A stretch of 13,159 nucleotides of DNA, taken from the NCBI GenBank assembly GCA_004151065.3, contig NWUY0300009780.1, positions 7,011 through 20,169 of the forward strand, given 5' to 3'. The notes below the pieces were generated by a model that was not told the DNA's origin, searched no databases, and saw only the letters and a program-made list of their open reading frames with translations. How positions within the stretch are numbered: the first letter of the stretch is position 1; the number at the start of each line of letters is the position of its first letter. This document shows positions 1 through 7,403 of the stretch, piece by piece. This DNA comes from Larix sibirica (lineage: Eukaryota; Streptophyta; Pinopsida; Pinales; Pinaceae). Position numbers and translations under genes: made by a program.

Positions 1-19
1 CCTTTAAATTTTAAGATAG

Positions 20-288
20 GGGTGGCAAGTGCAGGGTCTAGAGCACTCATTCATCCAAAATCAAGTCTATAATAGTGATCGAGGATTCAACGATAATAAT
101 CAAGCTCTTGAACAATACCCACAAAACATCGAGGAGATTGATTTTAGGAGATTGATTTTTCCCCTGTTCTTCAAGGCCTAAATGGTGAAGTAGACCTCCA
201 TACCAACTTAGCTACTCAGTTGGGAAAGGACCAATGTAAAAAAATGGGGACTTTAGTTTCCTTCCTATCCCCTAATGCTTATTTTCAT
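20..288 (+). pseudogene. Unrecognised coding relic split by a 14-bp duplication
   Basis: A plus-strand frame is open from 20 to 145 and reads as a Gln/Asn-rich segment containing NNQALEQYPQNIEEIDF. The 14-bp unit at 132-145 is then repeated at 146-159. Because 14 is not a multiple of 3, the frame shifts. Reading resumes in another frame at 148 with SPVLQGLNGEVDLHT and ends at a TAA at 289-291. With one copy of the unit ignored, the two halves form one frame of about 85 codons, so the duplication looks like the lesion that broke it. I recognise no family. The amino-acid mix is protein-like but short, so chance is not excluded. The left end runs to the window edge and may continue beyond it. 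Confidence 0.3.
132..159. repeat. 14-bp perfect tandem duplication
   Basis: AGGAGATTGATTTT occurs at 132-145 and again at 146-159 with no spacer. It shifts the frame of the surrounding coding relic and resembles the other short local duplications in this window, at 6422-6491 and 7011-7055. Confidence 0.9.
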
Positions 289-1108
289 TAAGCACATTAG
301 AACCACCATTAATAATAGTCCATGCATGGGGACATGTAGCAAGTGGAGTGTAAAGCCGAATTATGGAGCATTTTATGGCCGGGATGAGTATGGTATGGCA
401 CCACACATTCCATCCCTCCCAATATCCTGTCATTTTGAATGTGTATGGGTTATTTATCTGGGAGAAGGTGGGATAATGGAATTCTACTTGCCTTTTTGGT
501 CTTGCTTGGGTATAGTGGGTGGAGTCGGCTCTAGCATCCCCGACTTAGTTAAGGCATGTTAGAACAATTCCCAGCTTATTCGATGGCATAGTCCCAAGGT
601 TATATTTGTCCTCTGGTATTTCATTCTCAGGTCATTGAGTCGGGGGCACCAATGGATAGAAGGGATCCCCCAATGGACTTGTTGGCATTTTGTTGGGGTT
701 CCATAGTTACACAGTTAATTGGGTAGGCATAGTGCCTTCATATTTTGTTGGACTATGTCATATATATTTAATTGGATTAGTCATCATGTGTTTGTTGATG
801 ATGATCCTTCATGGTTTGATGAATTGAGGACTTTAGTTATCTTTGTGAGTGTTGGTTACTCTTGCTCATGAATAAAACCTTGAGAGAGGCAGGACCATTC
901 TGGTTAGAATTTAGGTATTTCCTTGGTCGACTACCCCCCCCACTCCCGACGGTGAAATTTCATTTCCTCCACCCCTGTTGTGTTCTATATACACCTAGGT
1001 GATTCTAAGCTTCATGGACTGCCTAGTTTTCCTTAGACATGTAGAGGATTATGCATAGGCATGAAGACTTTATTGATGAAAATAGGACTTCCTGCATGTT
1101 TTTTTTCC
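289..1108. other. Stretch without a recognisable gene
   Basis: One plus-strand frame is open at 275-562 (95 residues) and again, after a single TAG, from 566 to about 705. The product matches no family I know and is rich in Trp, Cys, Ile and Ser, as random or antisense translation often is. Beyond 705 all plus frames fill with stops. An 8-base C run lies near 934-941. It may be old transposon DNA, but nothing identifies it. Confidence 0.5.
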
Positions 1109-1414
1109 AACATAGTCCATAGCAATGAGCATTCGATCTATTCCAAGCTCAAGGACATTGTTTTGTAGCAAAAGAGACAAATACAAGATCTTGAGGCAGA
1201 AAGTGTGACTTTTAAATTCACAATTGATGTTATCCTCAAAGGAAATTGCTCAATAGCCTCCAACCATCAACAATCACTAGGCTTTACTTTGTTTGTCACC
1301 AAAGAAGAAGAAACAATCTCGCAAATGATTGAAGGCATGGAGAATGAGAATCCATGACTACAACAAGAGAATGAAGAACCATGAGAAGCCTACAACCAAT
1401 GCTCATTTCACTAA
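1109..1414 (+). pseudogene. Decayed coiled-coil-like coding relic
   Basis: A single plus frame of 102 codons is interrupted by only three internal stops (one TAG, two TGA) before a TAA at 1412-1414. The translation is rich in Glu, Gln and Lys, with stretches such as QKRQIQDLEAES and EEETISQMIEGMENENP, typical of a coiled coil. The TAG falls in a Gln-rich context and the TGAs where CGA (Arg) would fit, consistent with C-to-T decay. The same frame stays open at 1424-1630, but that part looks non-coding in composition. The family is unknown. A second, apparently identical copy lies at 10976-11281 inside the duplicated segment. Confidence 0.3.
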
Positions 1415-1662
1415 ATCTCTAGCATGATATGTAAATATTTTCCTGTATTAGACATATATTATTGGGTTTCTACCTATAGTAGTCTTTTGGTTTTCTCTAA
1501 AAGGGATTTCAGGATAGTTATGACATATTTTTGTGTTTTGGAAGATTTGGTGACCACGCCCAAACCATCTCACATGTTTGTATTACTCAATTGTACAGTT
1601 CAGCTACATCATTTTAATGCAAACTTATAATCGTTACTATTTGTTTAAAGTATTACTCAAAG

Positions 1663-1674
1663 TATTTATATAAC
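1663..1674 (+). promoter_or_regulatory. TATA-like box upstream of the CpG-rich leader
   Basis: TATTTATATAAC lies about 55 bp before the point where composition switches from AT-rich to CpG-rich, and about 325 bp before the ORF1/gag-like start codon. Its placement would suit a plant core promoter. TATA-like strings are common by chance in DNA this AT-rich, so support is weak. Confidence 0.2.
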
Positions 1675-1719
1675 TAATTTAAAAATTGAAAACTTGATAT
1701 GGCCTTAAGTTGGAAAATG

Positions 1720-1910
1720 GTGAAGCTCGGGTGCGAGGGTCCGAAGTCACGAGGGTGCGAAGGCTTCAGAGTCTCAGCGTAGCCCTAAGATGGAGTGCAG
1801 AAGAGTTTTAAGCGAGGATCAGGCAAGCAACAAAGGGGAGCAGGGCGGCATAGAAAGCGAGGTCTACAACACTCGTGGAGCAGGACAGCGGTTAAAAGGA
1901 GTACGTACCA
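1720..1910 (+). promoter_or_regulatory. CpG-rich leader of the ORF1/gag-like gene
   Basis: This stretch is markedly richer in GC and CpG than its surroundings, with many CG pairs in under 200 bp (for example GGGTGCGAGGG, CACGAGGGTGCG, AAGCGAGG). It has no long in-frame ORF of its own. It probably acts as the 5' untranslated leader of the gene starting at 1999. Plant L1-type LINEs carry such a 5' UTR, often with an internal promoter. Retained CpG implies that this part is younger, less methylated or under selection compared with the CpG-poor relics around it. Confidence 0.35.
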
Positions 1911-1998
1911 AAAGTAATCCCTCTGGCAACTGGACAGAACTTTTTTTTAAGCATTTCTTTAAGGTTAAGACGGCTCGCACCTGTGAAACTTCCATACA

Positions 1999-3078
1999 AT
2001 GGAAGAGGATGAGGTGGACTATGAGCCAGAGGATTCAAGCGAACCAATTTTCTGCACGAAGGCGGAAGCACATTACTCCAGTAATTCTCAACCCTCTCCA
2101 TCTACAAAAGTAATGTTGACAGATGACGTCCCGATGACCCAAAGCATATCGTTTCATAACGTCATTCCACGAAAGGAATCCGCCACCCACAACAACTCTT
2201 TCCAACCTGCCAAAATAGGAAAATCCAAAGGAATAAGAGCCAAGAAAGCACCGGCGGAATGTGTAGTGGGAAAGGATATCAGTATAGACCAGATACCAGA
2301 ATACTTGCAACTAGCACTGATCGGGAGATTTTGTGGTAAAAACCCTGGAAAAATCGCGTTGATAAACTGGATGGAGGAAAATTGGGTGGGAAGTTTGGGC
2401 TATACACCTGAATTCTACACTCTCCCTCGAGGTTGGTTCCTTTTAAAATTGTGGGAGAAGGAAGATGGTGCTTTGTTAATGAGCAGACAATGGAATTGGG
2501 GACCCTCTAGATTAGTACTTAAAAACTGGAGGATTGATTTTAACCCAATCAAAGAACCTCACAATATACAACAAGTTTGGGTGATACTACCGGGGTTACC
2601 CCTGGTTTTTTGGCAGAAGCAGTTACTGGAAGCTTTTGGCAACAAAATTGGGAAATTCATAGCGCTAGAGGAAGACTGGGAACATAAAACAGATCGACGT
2701 TGCACAAGAATCCTAGTTGAATTGGACACCAGAGACGGGCTGTTTGAAGATTTGGTTATAGAAATGCATGGAAGTAGGTGGACGCAAAGGCTCGATTATT
2801 GGAAGCTTCCCTTCCGTTGTTTTGGTTGTCGGAAGGTTGGGCACTTACAGAGATATTGTCCGGGACGTTCATCACCTTCACCGATGAAAAAAAATTGGGT
2901 AAAAAAGTCCACCACCCCTGTCGCCGTGGAGCCTCCTAGCATTTCGACGTCACCATTAGACCCGGAAGCGACAGGGAATGTTACAGAAGTTCTACAAAAA
3001 GTAGAGACCTCATCACCTGCACTCGGTGATAGGTCGGCAGAAAAGGTGAGTGAGTATATGCATCTATTTTGTAAATAA
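1999..3078 (+). CDS. LINE ORF1/gag-like protein, DUF4283 plus CCHC zinc knuckle
   Basis: An intact 359-residue frame. The start ATG is in good context (A at -3, G at +4) and opens an acidic N-terminus (MEEDEVDYEPED). Residues about 1-95 are low-complexity, with a basic patch around 72-83. Residues about 100-265 match DUF4283 in layout, with VWVILPGLPLVFW at 193-205 as its hallmark and RILVELD at 237-243. Residues 274-287 form a perfect zinc knuckle, CX2CX4HX4C (C274, C277, H282, C287). A Ser/Pro/Thr-rich tail follows. In plants this domain pair is the ORF1, or nucleic-acid-binding gag, of L1-type non-LTR retrotransposons, where it packages element RNA. No endonuclease or reverse transcriptase ORF2 follows, so the element is incomplete or the gene is an exapted fragment. 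The last 11 codons may be intronic: a splice donor sits at 3045/3046. Copy B carries a truncated version at 11866-12878. Confidence 0.85.
   Translation: MEEDEVDYEPEDSSEPIFCTKAEAHYSSNSQPSPSTKVMLTDDVPMTQSISFHNVIPRKESATHNNSFQPAKIGKSKGIRAKKAPAECVVGKDISIDQIPEYLQLALIGRFCGKNPGKIALINWMEENWVGSLGYTPEFYTLPRGWFLLKLWEKEDGALLMSRQWNWGPSRLVLKNWRIDFNPIKEPHNIQQVWVILPGLPLVFWQKQLLEAFGNKIGKFIALEEDWEHKTDRRCTRILVELDTRDGLFEDLVIEMHGSRWTQRLDYWKLPFRCFGCRKVGHLQRYCPGRSSPSPMKKNWVKKSTTPVAVEPPSISTSPLDPEATGNVTEVLQKVETSSPALGDRSAEKVSEYMHLFCK
3041..3051 (+). other. Candidate 5' splice donor near the ORF1/gag-like 3' end
   Basis: AAAAG|GTGAGT matches the plant donor consensus AG|GTRAGT, with the cut between 3045 and 3046. Only 11 codons remain between it and the stop at 3076-3078. 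The following 300 bp is AT- and T-rich, as plant introns are. If used, the open frame up to 3045 is an exon spliced onward. No matching acceptor plus coding exon was identified downstream. Confidence 0.3.
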
Positions 3079-3381
3079 ATGATTATATATTTTCATAAAT
3101 TTTGTATATATAAAGAGGATATTAGTGTAATGATATTTTTTTTATAAACTAGTCTATTTTATATCATATCAAAAAAGAGATAACAAAGGGTGCACTAGAC
3201 TAGTCTGCCACTTGGAAAAACCAGACTAGTCACATTGAATAATTGTCTTAGTTTTTATCCATATATGTTTTTATACCAAAATAAGCATTAAGGAGTTTGA
3301 TTGCATTGCTATAATAAAAATATTACATGATTTTCTAACTAATCAAAAAGTAATTGCGTAATAACCACATAACAGTTTATC
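3079..3381. other. AT-rich stretch without a gene
   Basis: Strongly AT-rich with T and A runs and no frame of interest on either strand. It could be the start of an intron of the gene at 1999 or plain intergenic DNA. The one structured element is the inverted repeat at 3198-3231. Confidence 0.5.
3198..3231. repeat. 10-bp inverted repeat with 14-base loop
   Basis: GACTAGTCTG at 3198-3207 pairs perfectly with CAGACTAGTC at 3222-3231. Each arm contains the palindrome ACTAGT, which also occurs near 3149. It could form a hairpin or be a terminal-repeat remnant of a small DNA element. No flanking target duplication is visible. Confidence 0.6.
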
Positions 3382-4889
3382 CTATTCATCATCTACAATT
3401 GAGATAACTGGCACTTCATTACTAGGAGCAGAGTCATGCTTTCGCTAGGGAATAGGCCTCATCTTAAAGACTATACCTATTGTATTCCTGGCAAGGATGT
3501 TCAACTTGTTATCGAGGTTTGTGAGGGCCTTAATTAAGAGATGAACCTATTGTTGAGGGTGTCAATCCTGTCCTTGATGTTTTGAAGATGGGTCTAAATT
3601 TCCTCCTCCACTCAGTCTTGTAATGTTTTGGTTTTCCCATAGAGTAAATTTTTTTGCATGTTTGTCTCCCTTGTTCTGGAGGTACTTGCATCATGAATCC
3701 ACTGTTGTAAATCTTGTTGCTCTAACTCAATAGTTAGAGAATTCTTCTCTTTGTTGATCCATCCCTCTGCCTCCTGAAGTTTATTTTGGATGTTTTCAGG
3801 GATCCAGAGGCTATAAGTGGCCCTTGCCTTCTCAATCTCATTCTCAATCCTAGGCATATGTTCATAACTATTTTTTATTTTGGTGGGGATGACCCTCTTC
3901 CTTCTATCACAGACCATATTTGCTAGTAGAAAAACTAGATTTTGACCTAAGAGAGTGAGGGAAAGAGTAACTAATGTTCCTTTATTTTCATTGGATGTTG
4001 AAGCCAATTCTGTCTCGTTTCCCTGCTTCTATTTTGAATGTGAATGCCTCCTCTCATAATTCTACGACCATCCACATATACTCTATAGTTACCCCCAAAA
4101 ACTCTAACACCATCCACGAGAATTCTTTCGTCATCCTAAAAAATTATGTCACCACCTACAGGATATTTTCTATCGTCCATGAGAAATCTGCATTCACTCG
4201 CAAACCCTCTATCATCGCTCCCAGGAACTTTGTCACCACCCACCAAAATTCTATCACCAACCATTGAAATTGTGTCTTTTCCTTTTAAAAAAATTTCGCC
4301 TCCCACTGAAGCTCTACAACCACTCATATGAGCTATACAATCACCCATAGGATCTCTAGAACCACTTCCAAGCTCTATGTTTTTTGTTGCAAGGAGGGTG
4401 GTCAAAGATTCAAAATTCTTTTCTTTCTTATCAAATTTTCCTCCTTTGAATTCATGGACTATTAACCTCTAGCTCACCATCTGGTCTCCTTGTCTTCCAT
4501 TTCTTATCTTGACAATGTTCTCAAAGCTTAAGATGGTGAGGGTTCTCGAGTCTGCAGGCTTGAATTTGTAGAGAGTCGTCGAGAGAAGTCTGCCTTGTTA
4601 TGGTGCATAAACATTCCTAATAAGAGCAATAACCCAAGTTGTGTTGCCTTCATAATTTCTCTAGATATCACAATGACTTCCTAGTTCGGGTTTGAAGAAA
4701 CCCAAATCCATTTCACCTTCTGCAAGCTCAATGGTCTATATTATCATCATCCTTGCCATCTTCTCGTTCGAGTGATCAAGCGTAGTGGTTGTCCTCCTCC
4801 CACATTTGCGATCATTATGAATTTGCATGTAGAGTGCAAGTGGCAGCCTGAGCTATGACCACCTACCTTGGCTCATGGATTCTCTTTAG
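3382..4889 (-). pseudogene. Decayed gene of unknown family with central heptad repeats
   Basis: Read on the minus strand, one codon phase is largely open from about 4889 (ATG, MSQGRW) down to 4040, with about six stops in some 280 codons, far fewer than chance predicts in AT-rich DNA. It reads as a balanced protein: MARMMII, TIELAEGEMDLGFFKPE, WVIALIRNVYAP, TLTILSFENIVKIRNG, then 16 units of a 7-residue repeat (4375 down to 4040). After a frameshift near 4010-4040 a 131-residue open frame (4007-3612) continues with a Glu/Lys/Gln-rich, coiled-coil-like part (ENEIEKARATYSLW, IQNKLQEAEGWINKEK). Past a stop and another shift the reading ends in VPVISIVDDE and TAG at 3382-3384. I recognise no family; a transposon accessory ORF or a host gene are both possible. 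It lies downstream, in the same orientation, of the Ty3/gypsy integrase fragment. The opposite strand shares the codon phase and is also fairly open at 4532-4927, but its Cys/His/Pro/hydrophobic composition looks antisense. Confidence 0.4.
4040..4375 (-). repeat. 16 degenerate tandem units of 21 bp
   Basis: Sixteen consecutive 21-bp units fit this interval exactly with no net insertion or deletion, although single units differ at many bases. The plus-strand consensus is close to TCTATCACCACCCACAAGAAT, with T at positions 1 and 3 of almost every unit. On the minus strand each unit reads as seven residues with consensus ILVGGDR: hydrophobic at 1, V or M at 3, G/D at 4-5, usually R or K at 7. 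Only one stop (in unit 5) appears in that frame, against three in the plus frame in the same phase. A strict 21-bp period kept through heavy substitution argues that it arose as coding sequence. Confidence 0.85.
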
Positions 4890-4927
4890 AGCTCTATCTA
4901 CCACCCAACCCATGGTTAGTAAAATGA

Positions 4928-5289
4928 TATTTTAAAAAACATATATTAAAGGCATTTTTAGATTATGATTAAAGAGAACAAAGCCCCCAAATTATGACAT
5001 TGGGTGTACATACGAGGTTTTCTAACTTTATAATGTTTGTTGGAATAAGTTGATTGATATTGACTTGGTCTTAGTGGTGATTAAAATGTGACCATAGTGA
5101 TCTCTTTCGTAATAGGGATGTTAAGTATTTTATTATTATATTGTGGAGTTTTTTTTAGAAATCCTAGCTTTCATCCACCACTATATAAGGGGATCTTAAT
5201 TATTGAAATTTCAAGCATTGATATGCATAATGCAATGTTAAAATAACTATCGAGCAACAACAAAAAAATAGATTAGAATGGAGCTTTGC
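4928..5289. other. AT-rich stretch without a gene
   Basis: No convincing coding on either strand. The minus frame that carries the integrase fragment stays open to 5200, but homology-like content stops near 5290. A TATA-like CTATATAAGG at 5181-5190 stands alone. The 3' LTR of the Ty3/gypsy relic would be expected hereabouts, but I find no TG...CA boundaries, polypurine tract or direct repeat with another part of the window. Confidence 0.5.
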
Positions 5290-5570
5290 TATGGAGGTTG
5301 TTGTATAGGAAAATATGTATTTATTACCACCATTCAACATAAGCTTACACTCCATAAAATCAATGGCCCATTTACATAATGCACCAACATAGATTAAAGG
5401 GTACAATGGGGCTGGAGGGGTCATTGCCTTAGCGACGAACCATGGACAATTTTGGTAGCATTTAATTACATGGATGCAATCAAAAGGGACAAAAACAGTT
5501 GGCGCAGACAATTTTTTAGGTGGTGACCATACCAAAAAGGTAGCTTCCACAATCCCCACTATGGAAATAA
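5290..5570 (-). pseudogene. Integrase fragment of the Ty3/gypsy relic
   Basis: One minus frame carries the end of the zinc-binding region and the start of the catalytic core: HVIKCYQNCPWFVAKAMTPP, then LCKWAIDFMECKLM with the first catalytic Asp (WAIDFM), then NGGNKYIF. The preceding part of the zinc-binding region is legible in a different frame (SGDCGSYLFGMV), so there is a frameshift inside it. Similarity fades just after KYIF, near 5320-5290. The second Asp and the Glu of the DDE triad are missing. Integrase normally splices the cDNA into the host genome; this copy cannot. Confidence 0.75.
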
Positions 5571-5571
5571 T

Positions 5572-6420
5572 TTAAGAACCGTTTGACCTCTTCAAGGGTG
5601 AGACTTCAATGTAGAATGGTGTAAACTCTTCGCTGGTATAAAACAACAACAATTTTTCGTAGGAGAGATAAGGGCCTAATTTATGAGTGCATAAATAAAC
5701 AAGAATATCCCAATACCAAGGATCATAAGAAGAGATGGTAAATAGATGTGCGTCCAATATATTATCATTGGTAGGGGGATCAACTATGTTAGTGGGAAGG
5801 TTTGAAATACATTTGGCCAGAGCCAAATCTTTCTTACTTTTGGGAGTAGCGATTTCAATATTGCATTCTTGGGGGATGATGATCTAATAGGTGATGTTTC
5901 CATTGATGATGTGCCTATTCAATAACGACATCATATAGTCCGATTTTGCAATGATTTTGGTCATGTGTATCAAGATATAATGATACAAATTTTGAACAGA
6001 AAAAACAGTAGTTAAGGCACGATTTCATTGTGATTGTAAGGTAACATGGGTCTCAAAAATTTCTTACTAGCATAGTAAATGGTATGTTTTGTACAATCTT
6101 TACCTTCTTGGATTAATACTCCAACCACGAAAAAGGGAGATGATGAAGTATAGAGGATACAATCCTTCTCAAAATCAGGAGGACTAATTAATGGTGTTGA
6201 AGTAAGAGAAATTTTGAGGGTATCAAAGGAAATCTGAGCCTACTCATCCCAAACAAATGGGATGTTAAAATGTAACAATCTCAAAAATCCATAAACACAT
6301 GTAGTATAGTCTAGGATAAAACCTTGTACGCAATTTTCCTTTCCTTGAAGGCTCTGCAATTAGTGCAAATTCTTAGATGGGAGTAGTTCAAGAATAACTT
6401 GAACTTTCAAAGAATCCAAA
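5572..6420 (-). pseudogene. RNase H and RNase H-integrase linker relic
   Basis: From 6419 downward a frame with few stops gives LQSLQGKENCVQGFILDYTT and PFVWDE, the RT-RNase H connection. FDTLKISLTSTPLISPPDF, the start of RNase H, and VAGV-like FFVVGVLIQEGKD follow. The usual catalytic TDAS position reads TSSS here, near 6135-6150. After a shift the RNase H end is seen as QNLYHYIL-type residues and KSKKDLALAKCISNLPTN. The linker ISSYDPWYWDILVYL follows in an 84-codon open frame at 5826-5572. RNase H removes the RNA template during reverse transcription. Confidence 0.75.
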
Positions 6421-6421
6421 A

Positions 6422-6491
6422 TGGTCCCTTGTTTAGAAAGAATGAATCCTAGAAATTGGTCCCTTGTTTAGAAAGAATGAATACTAGAAAT
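6422..6491. repeat. 35-bp tandem duplication in the RT relic
   Basis: The unit at 6422-6456 is repeated directly at 6457-6491 with one mismatch (ATCCT against ATACT). Since 35 is not a multiple of 3, it shifts the RT frame. The single difference means the event is not brand new. Confidence 0.9.
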
Positions 6492-7403
6492 TGGTCAACG
6501 GGTACACAAAATATACACTTAAGTAGATTTAAGCAAATGTTGTATTGGTGACATTGGAGAAAAACTTTACAAAGAAGTTCTAAGTGTTGAGACCATTTCT
6601 TTGAATGCGTAGTGAGTTCGTCCAAATATGCGAGGACCAAGTCATGGAAATAGTATGACATGGCCCACTAGAATGTGGCTCTGGCGTTTTTTGAGTCTGA
6701 AAGGCATGACTCAATAATAAAATGTTCCCCAAGGTACGGAAAAGACAGTCTTATATTTTTTCTATGGATAAATTTGTATGTGATTGTAGCTCAAGAAACC
6801 ATCCCTGAAATATAGGACTTCATGGACCATGCAAGCAATGACTATTTGGTCAATGAAAGGCATTGGGTAGTTGTCCTTGGGACAGCTTCACTAAGATATC
6901 TAAAATTAGTATAGACATTAATGGTGCCTTGTTTTTTTGTTGGCGAGAATCAAATTTGATACAAAAGTGATATATGCAATTGGATAAATGAATCTCACAT
7001 TTTAAAGTTTAACCATCTTGGCTTTTTTTTCCAGCGAATGAACCATCTTGGCTTTAACAACTAGCACTTTAGAAGGGTGGATAGGTTTTTAATTTTTTCT
7101 CATTGAATCTATGCTAGGATATGTATCAATACAATGTTATACAATGGTTGGATTGAGTCCGAACATTTTGGAATAAGACCATGCAAGGACATTACAAAAT
7201 TGTTGGAATAAATATTTACAGGTTGCAAGCTCATTAGAGCTATACGGAGTGCTAAGAAAAAAGTATTCAGTGACACTAGGATTCACCAAAATATCCATTG
7301 GAACAGTGGGGGAAATATTTTCAATTTTCCCCTCCTCAAATGCATTCAGGGAGGGAATATGATTCTTAAAGCAATCAACATATCTAGGTGGTATAAAATC
7401 CTT
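6449..7403 (-). pseudogene. Reverse transcriptase relic of the Ty3/gypsy element
   Basis: From 7403 downward the minus strand shows KDFIPPRYVDCFKNHIPS, ENISPTVPMDILVNPSV and LAWSYSKMFGLNPTIV, the segment that precedes RT. Then come KPIHPSKVLVVKAKMV, FIYPIAYITFVSNL, CPKDNYPMPFIDQI and, after shifts, KNARATF and a 70-codon open frame at 6661-6449 with YYFHDLVLAYLDELTTHSKK. The catalytic YXDD box reads YLDE (near 6617-6628), so the second metal-binding Asp is lost. Several in-frame stops and frameshifts break the rest. RT copies the element RNA into DNA; this copy is dead. Confidence 0.85.
7011..7055. repeat. 15-bp direct repeat with 30-bp period in the RT relic
   Basis: AACCATCTTGGCTTT occurs at 7011-7025 and 7041-7055, 15 bases apart. 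On the minus strand this duplicates KAKMV in frame, adding about ten residues at the start of the RT domain. It looks like a local repair-type insertion. Confidence 0.85.

Larger units (their letters stand above)
256..3011 (+). repeat. 2,756-bp direct repeat, copy A
   Basis: This segment recurs at 10123-12878 in the same orientation at a constant offset of 9,867 bp, with no indels seen. I found two differences: A at 656 against G at 10523, and A at 766 against G at 10633. The 8-base C run near 934-941 is the same length in both. Copy A continues into unique sequence on both sides, whereas copy B ends exactly at an N on each side. Copy A is therefore the better candidate for the true locus. 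There is no target-site duplication, terminal inverted repeat or poly-A tail at the edges to suggest transposition. Confidence 0.97.

Noticed and set aside
1790-2113. 107-codon plus frame overlapping the gag-like start (also at 11657-11980)
   Set aside because: It lies in another frame over the leader and the first codons of the clear DUF4283 gene, has no domain and contains a basic low-complexity reading. Best seen as a shadow, at most an upstream ORF.
1892-2310. Minus-strand frames of 69 and 91 codons opposite the gag-like gene
   Set aside because: Antisense to a well-supported coding region, with no recognisable motif.
4146-4331. 61-codon plus frame with SPPT-like heptads
   Set aside because: It is the 21-bp array read in a third frame; its periodicity is automatic and does not show coding.
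4040-4375. CRISPR-like array
   Set aside because: There are no conserved repeats alternating with unique spacers; it is a continuous degenerate 21-bp tandem repeat in eukaryotic DNA.
4532-4927. Plus-strand frame with only two internal stops in 132 codons
   Set aside because: It shares codon phase with the minus-strand relic. Its Cys/His/Pro/hydrophobic composition is typical of antisense translation, while the minus reading is better balanced. Kept as an alternative, not a feature.
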